Origin: Acidobacteriota bacterium
GTDB lineage: Bacteria; Acidobacteriota; Terriglobia; Bryobacterales; Bryobacteraceae
Direction: 5' to 3'
NCBI GenBank assembly: GCA_017307505.1
Contig: JAFKEE010000038.1
Span: 1-64,000, forward strand
Length of the DNA stretch: 64,000 nt
Below are positions 23,496-33,543 of the stretch, in pieces; position 1 is the first letter of the stretch, and each line of letters opens with the position of its first letter. The notes beneath the pieces were generated by a model. It was given only the letters and a program-made list of their open reading frames with translations, was not told the DNA's origin and made no database searches. The translations under genes and the position numbers were made by a program.

Positions 23496-26400
23496 ATGAG
23501 CCGTTTCCGCTTTGTGGCGGGGGCCGCAGCCGTGTGGGCTGCTGCCGCCTTCTTGTGTGCGCCCATGTATGGGCAATCCGACCTGGGCTCCATCCAGGGC
23601 TATGTGAGGGACCCTTCCGGGGCTACCATTCCGAACGCGAAAGTGACGGTAAACAATGAGACGGGCCTGGAACGGCAATCGACCACGAACGAGTCGGGCC
23701 GTTATGTGATCACCAACATCCCGCCTGGCTATTACAAGGTGTCGGTGACAGCGACCGGGTTCAAGAAGTACGAGAGCAGTGGCAACAAGCTGGATCCGAG
23801 CGCGGCCCTGGGGCTGGATGTCTCCCTAACCATTGGCGCGGCGAACGAATCCGTGGTGGTGAGTGCGACTTCCGCAGCCTTACAGACCGAATCGGCCGCG
23901 GTACAGAAGGTGGTTACGCGCCAGCAGATCGACAGCCTCGAACTGAACGGGCGCAACCCCATCTTCATGGCCAATCTGGTGCCCGGAACCAGAGGCGGTA
24001 ATCTTTCCTCCCTGTCGTTTTCCTTCAGCCAGGGGCCGAACAATATCAATGGTGCGAGAACGCAGGATAGCCTGATCACATTCGATGGAGCGCCCGCCGT
24101 GAGAACGCGTTCCAACGGGACCAGTTTGGGGTCGGCTGATGTCGACTCAACTTCGGAGATTCAGATTCTGACCTCCAACTATGCCGCTGAATATGGACGA
24201 TCTTCCGGCGGCCAGATCCGCATTCTGACAAAGAGCGGAACCAATGAGTTCCACGGCGCAGCGTATGAATATCTGCGCAATACTGCATTCAATGCCAATA
24301 CCTGGACCAGAAACAACACCCTGGGCCAAGCCTTCGTTCCACCGTTTCACTATAACCAATTCGGCTTCAACGTAGGCGGACCGTTCTATATCCCCGGCAA
24401 GTTCAACACGGACAAGAATAAGATTTTCTGGTATTGGGGTCAGGAGTGGGTTCGCAATCGTTATCTGGACACGAATTCCATGACGGTGCCCTCCATGGCC
24501 ATGAGGCAAGGCGACTTCAGCGAACTGTTGAATCCCACGAATGTCTATTATGGAAAAGTTGTTCAGATCAAGGATCCGACGACAGGCAATCCATTTCCGA
24601 ACAATGTAATTCCCACGAACAGACTGAGTCCGAGCGGCGTGGGCATTCTGAACGAGTTCCCAAAGCCGAACCTGCTGGTCCCGATCAACACGAACCAGTT
24701 CTGGTACGACGCGCTGCCGCATCCCCAGGACCAGCGCAAGGACACCCTGGCGGTCGACATGAACCTGACCAACACGCAGCGTATCCAGTTCCGGCGGATG
24801 AACTACGCCTTCAATGAATATCAGCCGCTGGACGGGGGGACTCCATTTACACCGAAGTACTTCAACCGGCCGAACCAGACCAATTCGTTGAATCATGTGT
24901 GGACCCTCAGTCCGACCATGGTGAATGAGTTTCTGGCAACGGTAAGCCTGGATGATGTGTACATCCCGGTGGATACGGCCCACTTCCTGGACCGGACCTC
25001 AATCGGCATCAACTACCCCTATATTTTCCCGCAGGGCAAACTGATACCGACGCGCATACCGACGGTGAACATGACCGGCTTCAGCGGAGTGAGCGGCGGA
25101 CCTTATCCTTCGCACTCCACGGGCCCGATCTACACTCTGTCCGACAGCTTCACCTGGGTCAAAGGCAATCACACGTTGAAATTCGGGTTCTCCTTTGAAC
25201 GGTCGGGCGAAAACGACAACGACGAGATCAACGTGAGCGCGTGTCCGACCTGTACGAACAATCAGAACGGCCAGTTCAGCTTCACGGACACACGCTCGGG
25301 CCAACCCACATCCGGCAACGCCGCCGCGAATGCGGCATTGGGTTTGTTTGACACGTATTCGGAACTGGGGCAACGGGCCTACACGATCTTCCGCGGGAAT
25401 ATGTATGAGGGCTTTGCCCAGGACCGCTGGAAGGTGAATCAGAGACTGACCGTGGACCTGGGCATGCGCTACACGGTGGTGGTGCCCTTCCATGCGCAAT
25501 GGGGCAACATGATCGTGTTTGATCCGTCACTCTACGATCCAGCCCAGGCAGTGAAGGTGGATCCGAAGACCGGTGCGGTCGTGCCCGGTTCCGGAGACCG
25601 CTACAACGGCATGGTCATCCCGGGTAACGGGTGGCCCGACTCGGCGGCCGGACGATTCCCGGAAGCGAACGATCCTCAATATCAGTACCTGTTCCGCAAC
25701 GGCATTTCATCCGACCACTACTCGGACATCCGCTGGAACCAGTGGCAGCCGCGCGTGGGCATCGCTTATGCGCTGAACCCGAAGACGGTGCTGCGCGCCG
25801 GCGCGGGCCGGTTCTTTACGAAACTCGGCGTGAGCGATTCAATCTTCCTGGGGGGCAACCCGCCATTTCAGCCCACGGCCAATGTTTCCTTCGGCAGCGT
25901 GGACAACCCTGGCGGAACGCAGGCAAATTCCCTGCCCCTGACGGTGACGACGCAGAGCAAGGCGTTCAAGAACCCCGAATCCTGGGAATGGAACTTCACC
26001 GTGGAGCGGGATTTCTTCTGGAAGTCGCTGGTGTCCGTCGGCTATGTCGGCCGCCGCGGCCTGCACCTGCAGCGGGAGGCCAACATCAACCAACCGACGC
26101 TGGCAACGGTGCTGGCCAATCCGGGTGTGAATCTGGATGCGCTGCGTCCGTATGCGGGCTACAACTCGATCCGTGAGACGGACAATGTGGCGAGCTCGAT
26201 GTACAACTCGCTGCAACTGAGCTGGAACCGGCGGTTCGCCAATGGTTTCTCGTTCGGGGCGGCCTACACCTACTCCAAGAGCATGGACGACGGTTCGGCG
26301 CAGCGGGATATCATTCCCGACACTTACGATGCCCACAACCTGTGGGGGTTGTCGGACTTCGACGTGACGCACATCCTGATTGTGAACTACCTGTATGAAC

Positions 26401-26945
26401 TGCCGTTCTTCCGCGACCAGTCGAAGCTGAGCGGCAAACTGCTGGGCGGCTGGCAGCTCAGCGGCATCTCGCAGTTCCAGACGGGCACCCCGTGCAGCGT
26501 GGCGAAGGGGAACGATTACGCGGGCGTTGGCCAGGACGGCAGCATGTCCTGCGCCGGACAGTTCTGGAACATGAACGGTTCGCCTTCCGTGATCGGGGGG
26601 TTTGCCGCGAACGGATCGAGCGATCCTCACCAGTGGTTCTCGGTGACCAACTCCAACGGCTCTCCGATCTTCACCGCGCCCACGGCCGGGACGTTCAACA
26701 CGACCCAGCAGGTGCGGAACATCATCCACAGCCCTGGGCTGCAGAATTGGAACATTGGTCTCTTCAAACGGTTCAGCATCACGGAGAAGACCGGCTTCCA
26801 GTTCCGGGCCGAGGCGTTCAACGCGTTCAATCATCCCAACCTGGCCGGAGCGAACTTTGACCCCACGAGTGCCTCTTTCGGCAAGGTAACGGGCAAGACC
26901 GGGGATGTGCGGAACCTGCAGCTGTCGCTGCGGTTCTTCTTCTAG
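23496..26945 (+). CDS. Oar-like TonB-dependent outer-membrane receptor
   Basis: A 1149-residue outer-membrane protein of the type abundant in Solibacter-like Acidobacteriota. Signal peptide about 1-26; carboxypeptidase-regulatory-like (CNA-B type) domain about 29-115 (GSIQGYVRDPSGATIPNAKV); plug domain about 125-245 (VTRQQIDSLELNGRNP, FDGAPAVR, EYGRSSGGQI); then a large beta-barrel ending in LSLRFFF, with the terminal Phe expected of outer-membrane barrels. It should import a glycan fragment or similar ligand using TonB energy; the ligand is unknown. The start follows AGGAGA. It is monocistronic: a long leader precedes it and a complex hairpin follows. Confidence 0.92.
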   Translation: MSRFRFVAGAAAVWAAAAFLCAPMYGQSDLGSIQGYVRDPSGATIPNAKVTVNNETGLERQSTTNESGRYVITNIPPGYYKVSVTATGFKKYESSGNKLDPSAALGLDVSLTIGAANESVVVSATSAALQTESAAVQKVVTRQQIDSLELNGRNPIFMANLVPGTRGGNLSSLSFSFSQGPNNINGARTQDSLITFDGAPAVRTRSNGTSLGSADVDSTSEIQILTSNYAAEYGRSSGGQIRILTKSGTNEFHGAAYEYLRNTAFNANTWTRNNTLGQAFVPPFHYNQFGFNVGGPFYIPGKFNTDKNKIFWYWGQEWVRNRYLDTNSMTVPSMAMRQGDFSELLNPTNVYYGKVVQIKDPTTGNPFPNNVIPTNRLSPSGVGILNEFPKPNLLVPINTNQFWYDALPHPQDQRKDTLAVDMNLTNTQRIQFRRMNYAFNEYQPLDGGTPFTPKYFNRPNQTNSLNHVWTLSPTMVNEFLATVSLDDVYIPVDTAHFLDRTSIGINYPYIFPQGKLIPTRIPTVNMTGFSGVSGGPYPSHSTGPIYTLSDSFTWVKGNHTLKFGFSFERSGENDNDEINVSACPTCTNNQNGQFSFTDTRSGQPTSGNAAANAALGLFDTYSELGQRAYTIFRGNMYEGFAQDRWKVNQRLTVDLGMRYTVVVPFHAQWGNMIVFDPSLYDPAQAVKVDPKTGAVVPGSGDRYNGMVIPGNGWPDSAAGRFPEANDPQYQYLFRNGISSDHYSDIRWNQWQPRVGIAYALNPKTVLRAGAGRFFTKLGVSDSIFLGGNPPFQPTANVSFGSVDNPGGTQANSLPLTVTTQSKAFKNPESWEWNFTVERDFFWKSLVSVGYVGRRGLHLQREANINQPTLATVLANPGVNLDALRPYAGYNSIRETDNVASSMYNSLQLSWNRRFANGFSFGAAYTYSKSMDDGSAQRDIIPDTYDAHNLWGLSDFDVTHILIVNYLYELPFFRDQSKLSGKLLGGWQLSGISQFQTGTPCSVAKGNDYAGVGQDGSMSCAGQFWNMNGSPSVIGGFAANGSSDPHQWFSVTNSNGSPIFTAPTAGTFNTTQQVRNIIHSPGLQNWNIGLFKRFSITEKTGFQFRAEAFNAFNHPNLAGANFDPTSASFGKVTGKTGDVRNLQLSLRFFF

Positions 26946-26973
26946 ACGCCAGATCGAGTCGGAGGATGGAGTG

Positions 26974-27030
26974 CGCGCTCCGGCGGTCGCCGCGGTCCTG
27001 TTGAGGACTTTGGGCGAGCGCCGGAGCGCG
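26974..27030 (+). terminator. Nested hairpin terminator after the TonB receptor
   Basis: CGCGCTCCGGCG (26974-26985) pairs perfectly with CGCCGGAGCGCG (27019-27030); the loop holds a second small stem GTCCT/AGGAC. ATTTT follows at about 27033. The remaining stretch to 27282 (337 bp without a gene in all) shows nothing else. Confidence 0.5.
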
Positions 27031-27282
27031 AGCCATTTTGGGGTGAGGCGGACGCGAGCCGAATACAGCCCCGCCGTTTGACATCGGACCACAGAAGACT
27101 GGGGTGCAGCGGAGCCGCTTGGGCGCATCGGCGAGCCACACCCTCGACGGCCAGGTTACTTCCAGACGACCGACGTCGTGTCCACGTCCAGGTATACTCT
27201 TGTGGTTGGAACACCGCCGGAGCCAGACGAGCCCTTACATCCGGACCGGAGCCGCGTCAAAGCATCCCACCTAACTTTCCCC

Positions 27283-28533
27283 ATGACCCGCAAAGACTTT
27301 CTCAGATCACTTTCCGCCGCCCCGCTGCTCTCCGCGGCGTGGCCGGCTTCGAATCTGCTGGGCCAGGCGACAGGCGCGGTCTGTCCGCCCTGGCAGCCCG
27401 GCGGGCTGGACATCCACCACATCGCAACGGGGCGCGGCAATTCCACGCTGTTCCTCTGCCCCGACGGCACCTCGATGATGGTGGACGCAGGCGCTACCTC
27501 GGGCGGGTTGAAGTACACGATTGCTCCGAAGCCCGATGATTCCAGACGACCGGGCGAATGGCTGGGGCGCTATGCGAAGCGTCACCTGCAGGCGGCTGGG
27601 CGGAACGAAATCGACTACTTCATCCTGACGCACCTGCATGGCGACCACATGGGCGATGTGCTTCCGGATTCTCCGACGGCGCGATTGGGCGGGTATAAGC
27701 TGACCGGAGTCGCGGACGTGGCGGAGATTGTTCCGATCCGGCGTATCCTGGATCGCGGTTATCCCGACTACTCCTACCCAACCAAGCAGGAAGGCGCGGC
27801 GGCGCTGAATTACATCGAGTTCGTCAAGACGCAGCAGAAGAACGGCGCGGTGGCAGAGAAGTTCCGAGCCGGATCGGCGCAACAGATTCGCCTGTTGCGG
27901 AAACCGGCGGAGTTCAGCGACTTTTCCGTGCGCAACCTGGCGGTGAATGGGGAGGTCTGGACGGGCGTTGGGGAGACAACCCGGCATCACTTTCCCGCCC
28001 TGGAAACGCTGAAACCGGCGGACTATCCCTCAGAGAACATGTGCTGCCTCGCATTGCGGATGAGCTACGGGCAGTTCGACTACTACACGGGCGGAGATCT
28101 GCCCAGCGGAATCAACGACGGATCGCCGGTGTGGAAGGATATCGAGTCGCCGGTGGCGCGAGTGGCGGGTCCGGTGGAGGTGGCGATCCTGAATCATCAC
28201 GGGTACACGGACACGACGGGGGCTGAATATGTGCGCTCGCTGCGGCCGCGGGCGTTCATCCTGCTGGCCTGGGATTCCGCGCACCCGGCGATTTCCAGCC
28301 TGCAACGTATATTCAGTACGAATCTTTACCCCGGCCCGCGGGATGTCTACGCAACGGCGCTGAAAGCAGAGAACAAGATCGCCAACAAAGGCCTGGCAAA
28401 TCTGAAGAGCGACGACGGACATATTCTGGTGCGCGTGGCGCCGGGCGGCAGAGAGTTCCGGGTGATCATTCTGGACAATAGTTCGGAGTCGGATCGCGTG
28501 AAGGCCGAATTTGGGCCTTTCCCCTGCGGATAG
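27283..28533 (+). CDS. Exported metallo-beta-lactamase-fold hydrolase (ComEC-like domain)
   Basis: This 416-residue protein has the metallo-beta-lactamase fold: TLFLCPDGTSMMVDAGAT near 55-72, then the zinc motif LTHLHGDHMGD (His117, His119, Asp121, His122), GGDLPS and LNHHGY (likely later ligands). The pattern with HIATGRGNST resembles the ComEC C-terminal domain family. Residues 1-27 look like a secretion signal (TRKDFLRSLSAAPLLSAAW), possibly Tat-type, so it should act in the periplasm. Substrate unknown. The ATG at 27283 was chosen because upstream in-frame sequence is not family-like. Confidence 0.82.
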   Translation: MTRKDFLRSLSAAPLLSAAWPASNLLGQATGAVCPPWQPGGLDIHHIATGRGNSTLFLCPDGTSMMVDAGATSGGLKYTIAPKPDDSRRPGEWLGRYAKRHLQAAGRNEIDYFILTHLHGDHMGDVLPDSPTARLGGYKLTGVADVAEIVPIRRILDRGYPDYSYPTKQEGAAALNYIEFVKTQQKNGAVAEKFRAGSAQQIRLLRKPAEFSDFSVRNLAVNGEVWTGVGETTRHHFPALETLKPADYPSENMCCLALRMSYGQFDYYTGGDLPSGINDGSPVWKDIESPVARVAGPVEVAILNHHGYTDTTGAEYVRSLRPRAFILLAWDSAHPAISSLQRIFSTNLYPGPRDVYATALKAENKIANKGLANLKSDDGHILVRVAPGGREFRVIILDNSSESDRVKAEFGPFPCG

Positions 28534-28766
28534 CTGACCTGAAATTCAGGATGATCCTCCTGCCGCCTGCCGCTTCGATCAAAAACTTCCTCGATCCGGT
28601 CTGAACCTGTGTAGTAGAACCCGCGTCAGCGCGGTCTTTGTGTCAGGGAAGGCTAAGGCGCGCCCGCAGAGTGTGTCCCTGCTTTCGGACCGAAGCTCGC
28701 CCTGTCGCCCTTGTAGCGGCGCTTCCAATCATCGAAGGGTTTAGACTGAATATGGAAGAGTTTTAT

Positions 28767-31700
28767 ATGTGGAATTCCTGGTTTGGATCCCGGTTTGCGG
28801 TTCTCGCAGTTTTGGCTGTTATTTGGAGCAATGGGCTCAGTCATGGCGCGGTTCAACGGCAGGGATTTGCACCTCCGATGATTTTTGAAGAGAACCGCGG
28901 CCAAGCCGAGGGCGGGGTGCAATTTCTCACCCGAGGGGCAGGCCGCACGATCCTTTTCCAGCCGGACCGTATGCAGTTCCTCGGTGCCGGCGCCCGGATC
29001 GCGCTGACCTTCCCGGGCGCGTCGCCGTCCCGGATCACCGGGGAACAGCGGCTGCCTACGCGATTCCACTACCCTTCCCGCGGCGTGAAGAACGTCCAGA
29101 CCTTTGCCTCCATCCGGTATCACGAACTGTACCCGGGCATTGACGTGGTGGTGCACACCACCCAGGGTGTTCTCGAGTACGACTTCGTGGCGCGGCCCGG
29201 AGCCGATCTCCGTCAGGCCGCGGTTCGGGTCGACGGCGCGGAGAAGGTCGAACTGGAACAGGACGGGTCGATCCGGGCCGCTGCAGCCGGGTCCTGGATG
29301 CGGCAACACAGGCCTGTGGCGTATCAGGAGGATGCTCACGGTACGCGGGTTCGAGTGGCAGTGCGGTATGAACGGCGCAGTGACGGGTGCTTCCATCTCG
29401 CGCCCGGTGACTATGACACGGGGCGGCCGCTGGTCGTCGATCCCGTGATCAGCTTCAGTACGCTGCTGGGGCCCAGCGGCGAGTCAAGCGCCGGTTCCGT
29501 TTTCGCGCCAGAGCCGACCGATTGGCAGTCCTTTCTAGGGCGGAAGAGGTTCCCTGCCGTAGCCATCGACACAAACGGGTACTCCTACATTGCAGGGACG
29601 GTCGATGCCGTAGGTTTGATGATCAACGGCCTACCCGCAGAGCCCGATGGCAAGACTGGAATGCTGTGCAAGGTGAGCCCAAGCGGAGACAAAGTGGAAT
29701 TCTGCAGCTTCGGCTGGCTGGACCTCAGCGCGCTGAAAGTGGATGGCCGAGGGCAGATCTATGTCAGCGGAACCGGTTACCTGGAGAAATTAACTCCAGA
29801 CGGCAGCGAAGCCATCTGGCGCTTTCCCACGGGCAGCGAGGCGCCTACCAGCGACATGGCCTTGGGTTCGGATGAGTCCGTTGTCATAGCCGTCTCGTCG
29901 CCGAATTGCCGGGTGATCCGAGTGCGAGCCGATGGCAGCGGAGCCATCTACTCTACGACTTTGGGAAATGGGCCTGACGACGCACTGATTGCTGTGGCGG
30001 TGGATCCGGAAGGCAATGCTTACGCGACGGGCAGCACTCAAAGCTTCCACTTTCCGAGGACGGCCGGCCCGGCCTGGACCGGTCAGGATGGGCGGCGTTT
30101 GTACGTGACCAAGTTGGATGCCGGCGGTTCCCTCGTTTACAGCTTGTTGGTTCCACAATCCGCTCGTGCTCCGGATGACCCGCCTTTGTTCACGGTAGGA
30201 GAGTCCATTGCGGTTGATTCGAACGGAACAGCGGTGGTAACGGGGCGGACGAACGCGACGGATCTTCCCGTGACGGCCGACGCACCGCAGGCTCCATACG
30301 GCGGAGGTGAGTCCGATGGATTTGTCCTGAAGGTGAAGCCGGACGGTACCGAGGTGCAGTCCCTGACGTATCTCGGCGGCCAGGGACGGGAGGCGGGAAC
30401 GTTCGTGGCTTTGGATGCGCAGGGACAGGCATACCTGACGGGCCAGAGCCAGTGCATCGCATTCCCCACGAAGACGGATGGTAGCTCGCCCGACCTGCCG
30501 CTGGGCTCGGTGTCCGCGTTTTTCAGCGGCTCCGGCGACGGCAGCTACGCCAGGGCGGGCAGCGGGCTGGCGCAGCGGGTGGAGGTGATGGCGGTCGATC
30601 CGGTGGATGCAAAGATCATGTACGCGACTTCGGGGCTGCCCGGACAGATTCTGAGGAGCACCGACGCCGGCATGAACTGGGAGACACTGGCCGCTCCGTT
30701 TGAGGCGAGCGCCGACGGCCTGGTTGCCGATCCCAACGGCGGACCGGTGGTGTGGGCGAGTGCCGGAGGCCGGATCTGGCGGAGCGGAGACAGCGGCACA
30801 AATTGGACTGAATTCCCCGCCCTGCCTCTGAGCGTGCTGAAAGGCATGAAGAAGGATCCGTCGAATCCAATGGTGCGGTACGCCTATGGGACTTCCAAGC
30901 TCAGCAGCCCGCTCTATCGGAGCAGTGATGGGGGAACGACCTGGAGCGCCCGTCCCCAGTCTTGCCAGCGCCTGTTGTGCACCATTCTGGATCTTGTGCT
31001 GGAAGGGTCCAACCTGTATGCGGCCCATACGATTGGAGACATCTTCTGGTACGTGGCCCTCTCCAGGGATGAGGGAATGGGATGGATTCCGCTAGGGAGC
31101 CTGCCCACCACTCCAGTGAGCAACATTCGCTTTGAGCCTCTGAATCCACACGTCGTTTGGGCGGCCGCTTATGGCGGAGTCTGGAAGAGCGAGAACAGCG
31201 GCGCGTCCTGGAGCAAGGTGAAGGCACTGGGTTATATGACCGCTGTCGCGGTGGAACCGCATCCGCTGGGAGGCTCCGTGACCGTCGCTGTCAAGGACTT
31301 CGTCGATCATGTCCTGGAATCCACGGACGGCGGTGCCAGTTGGGACGAGAGGAACACTGGAGGACCGGTTTCGGCGCTGCTGGCGGATGGGACGTCGCCG
31401 CGGCGGTACGTGCTGGGTGGTGCGTCTCCGTTCCACCCCTATTTGACGAAGCTGACGGCTGACGGGACCGGGTTGGCTTACTCCGGCTGCTTCGGCGGAT
31501 CAAGCGACGAGGTGCCTTCGGGCCTGGCGGTGGACGGAGCCGGGCACGTCTACATCGGGGGCTTCACCGCGTCGCACGACTTTCCCGTGACGGGGAGCGC
31601 GGCCCAGACTGAGTTTGGCGGGCGCAGTGCGTTCTTCCTGATGCGGATCTCGGAACAGGCACCGCCAGACATCGGCGTGCAGGTTTCTCCGCAGTCGGCC

Positions 31701-31931
31701 AGTGTTGCCCCGGGAGAGTGGCAACAGTTCGAAGCAACCGTAGAGGGAGGTTCGGGTGCTGTATCGTGGTCGGTTCGCCCGGCGGGTGCAGGAACGATCA
31801 GCAGTTCGGGGCTGTATCGCGCACCGAGGGATCCGGACGGAAGCCAGGTGACGGTCATCGCGACGTCGGTGGAAGATCCACAGAAGGCAGCCGCTGCTAC
31901 GGTGTCGTTGACGGGACTTGAGCCGAGGTAA
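28767..31931 (+). CDS. Secreted SBBP/BNR-repeat beta-propeller protein
   Basis: A 1054-residue exported protein: signal peptide about 1-30; an N-terminal domain about 35-230 with FEENRGQAEGGVQFLTRG, found at the head of SBBP proteins; SBBP-type repeats about 250-600 (VTGRTNATDLPVTADAPQ, GGGESDGFVLKV); BNR/sortilin-like blades about 630-900 (STDAGMNWETLA, SSDGGTTWSARP, STDGGASWDER); another SBBP unit; and an Ig-like C-terminal domain about 960-1054. This is likely a surface or extracellular binding scaffold. The ATG at 28767 has GGAAGAG six nt upstream; the ATG at 28752 is an alternative. A perfect hairpin follows the stop. Confidence 0.85.
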   Translation: MWNSWFGSRFAVLAVLAVIWSNGLSHGAVQRQGFAPPMIFEENRGQAEGGVQFLTRGAGRTILFQPDRMQFLGAGARIALTFPGASPSRITGEQRLPTRFHYPSRGVKNVQTFASIRYHELYPGIDVVVHTTQGVLEYDFVARPGADLRQAAVRVDGAEKVELEQDGSIRAAAAGSWMRQHRPVAYQEDAHGTRVRVAVRYERRSDGCFHLAPGDYDTGRPLVVDPVISFSTLLGPSGESSAGSVFAPEPTDWQSFLGRKRFPAVAIDTNGYSYIAGTVDAVGLMINGLPAEPDGKTGMLCKVSPSGDKVEFCSFGWLDLSALKVDGRGQIYVSGTGYLEKLTPDGSEAIWRFPTGSEAPTSDMALGSDESVVIAVSSPNCRVIRVRADGSGAIYSTTLGNGPDDALIAVAVDPEGNAYATGSTQSFHFPRTAGPAWTGQDGRRLYVTKLDAGGSLVYSLLVPQSARAPDDPPLFTVGESIAVDSNGTAVVTGRTNATDLPVTADAPQAPYGGGESDGFVLKVKPDGTEVQSLTYLGGQGREAGTFVALDAQGQAYLTGQSQCIAFPTKTDGSSPDLPLGSVSAFFSGSGDGSYARAGSGLAQRVEVMAVDPVDAKIMYATSGLPGQILRSTDAGMNWETLAAPFEASADGLVADPNGGPVVWASAGGRIWRSGDSGTNWTEFPALPLSVLKGMKKDPSNPMVRYAYGTSKLSSPLYRSSDGGTTWSARPQSCQRLLCTILDLVLEGSNLYAAHTIGDIFWYVALSRDEGMGWIPLGSLPTTPVSNIRFEPLNPHVVWAAAYGGVWKSENSGASWSKVKALGYMTAVAVEPHPLGGSVTVAVKDFVDHVLESTDGGASWDERNTGGPVSALLADGTSPRRYVLGGASPFHPYLTKLTADGTGLAYSGCFGGSSDEVPSGLAVDGAGHVYIGGFTASHDFPVTGSAAQTEFGGRSAFFLMRISEQAPPDIGVQVSPQSASVAPGEWQQFEATVEGGSGAVSWSVRPAGAGTISSSGLYRAPRDPDGSQVTVIATSVEDPQKAAAATVSLTGLEPR

Positions 31932-31942
31932 GTTCGAGGGCA

Positions 31943-31966
31943 TCGTGCGGGCCCCCGCCCGCACGA
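31943..31966 (+). terminator. Perfect 10-bp hairpin after the SBBP gene
   Basis: TCGTGCGGGC-CCCC-GCCCGCACGA at 31943-31966, 12 nt after the stop. There is no T-run. The remaining sequence to 32251 (320 bp without a gene in all) shows no other supported feature. Confidence 0.5.
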
Positions 31967-32251
31967 CGATGAGCGGGCCAAGTCCGGCCGCGCGTTCATG
32001 AAGTTGGATCCGCGCCTCAAGGCCCTATGGTCGAATGCACGAATCTCCGCCATCCACAGAAACCTGCGCCTCCCGCTGACGATCCCTCGTGAGTCCTGTC
32101 GAAGCCGCCGCGCTTCGTGACGAAACCTAGTCAGTCCGGTGTCTTCGCTATTCGTTCAGAAATGACGTAGTCCTTCAGAATCTGCAGCTTCCCCGGCTTG
32201 CCCCTTCTGGCTGGTCAATTGCACAAACCAAGCCGGAGACAGCCAATTCCA

Positions 32252-33469
32252 ATGCCACTCGCATTGCGGTTCCCGACTCGTCTGGCCTGCTTCGTGCTTC
32301 TGCACGCATTACTGGGAGGTCCTGCCAGTGGGATGACTCCTCTTGCACAGCAGGGCTTCCAGCATTTCTACAATCTCGAGTTCGACCAGGCAATTGCCGC
32401 ATTTCAGCAGGAAGTCGCGTGCCAGCCGGAAGAGGCCGACGGCTACAATCACCTGGCTCAGCTGATTCTTTACCGCGGCATGTACCGGTCCGGGCTACTC
32501 GAGAATGCACTGACCACCGGCGATGATATCGTCCTGTCCCTGATCCATCAGCCGAACCTAGTACTACCCCCGGAGGACAACCGCGAGTTTCATCGGAACA
32601 TTGCCGCGGCGACAGACCGGGCCAACGCGCTGCTGGCCCGAAATCCCAATAACCCGGCCGCGCTGTACTCGCTGGGCGTGTCGTATGGATTGAAAGCCAG
32701 TTACGACTTCCTGGTGCGTAAAGCGTGGTTCGCATCGCTGCGTGAAAGCAGCACGGCGCGCAAGCTCCATACCCGGGCCGCCGAACTGGAGCCCTCCAAC
32801 GCGGATGCATTGCTGATGCACGGCATCCAGCAATACGCCATCGCCAGCCTGCCCGCGGCATTGCGGATGCTGGGGGCCGTGGCCGGACTACGTGGAGACA
32901 AGGACGCCGGCCTGCGCACTTTGGAACGGGTGGCCGCGGAGGGCACCTGCAGTTCCACGGAGGCACGGCTGCTTCTGTTTACTCTGTACCGGCACGAGAA
33001 GAGGCCCTGGTCCGCTATGTCAGTCCTGTATGGCCTGCGCCGCGACTACCCCCGTAACTACCTTCTGCATCTGGGTGAGATCTACACGCTGGCCGAGATG
33101 CGCGATGAGCGGGGCGCCTTCGCCGCCGTGCGGGCGCTGGAGCAGAACCATCGCAGCGGCGCTCCCGGCTATGCGTCGCTCCAGGCGGCGAAGGTTGAGT
33201 ACACGCGCGGTGTAATCCAACGTCGCTTTGGACACCTTGACCAGGCGTTGGAGTCGATGAGCCGGGTGGCAGCCGGCCCCGTCCAGGCGGACCGGAGTGT
33301 GCAACTGCAGGCCTATGAGCAACTCGGAATGATCCACGATTTGAAAGGCGACCGTCCGCAGGCCGTAGCGGCCTATAGAAAAGTGGTGGATTCGGCTCCG
33401 AACAGCCGCGTGGCGAAAGAGTCCCAACGCTATCTAGCCAGACCCTTCCAAGACGCTCCTATCGACTGA
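32252..33469 (+). CDS. Exported TPR-repeat protein
   Basis: A 405-residue protein with an N-terminal signal-like segment (RLACFVLLHALLGGPASG) followed by tetratricopeptide-like helix pairs. These run from FYNLEFDQAIAAFQQEVACQP near residue 40 through ALYSLGVSYGLKASYDFLVRKAW to YEQLGMIHDLKGDRPQAVAAYRKVV near 380. It is a protein-interaction scaffold in the periplasm; the partner is not visible. The ATG at 32252 starts the signal segment; its ribosome binding site is weak (GGAG about 14 nt upstream). It precedes the RraA-like gene by 74 bp on the same strand. Confidence 0.75.
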   Translation: MPLALRFPTRLACFVLLHALLGGPASGMTPLAQQGFQHFYNLEFDQAIAAFQQEVACQPEEADGYNHLAQLILYRGMYRSGLLENALTTGDDIVLSLIHQPNLVLPPEDNREFHRNIAAATDRANALLARNPNNPAALYSLGVSYGLKASYDFLVRKAWFASLRESSTARKLHTRAAELEPSNADALLMHGIQQYAIASLPAALRMLGAVAGLRGDKDAGLRTLERVAAEGTCSSTEARLLLFTLYRHEKRPWSAMSVLYGLRRDYPRNYLLHLGEIYTLAEMRDERGAFAAVRALEQNHRSGAPGYASLQAAKVEYTRGVIQRRFGHLDQALESMSRVAAGPVQADRSVQLQAYEQLGMIHDLKGDRPQAVAAYRKVVDSAPNSRVAKESQRYLARPFQDAPID

Positions 33470-33543
33470 CTGTCCCACTGCCCTGCACCTGCCCCAGCAG
33501 ATTCGAAGTGCCAATTCCCGGGGTTTCGGATAGGATACTCCGT

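Noticed and set aside
25839-27128. 429-residue minus-strand frame opposite the TonB receptor
   Set aside because: Antisense shadow of the receptor gene; no ribosome binding site or domain.
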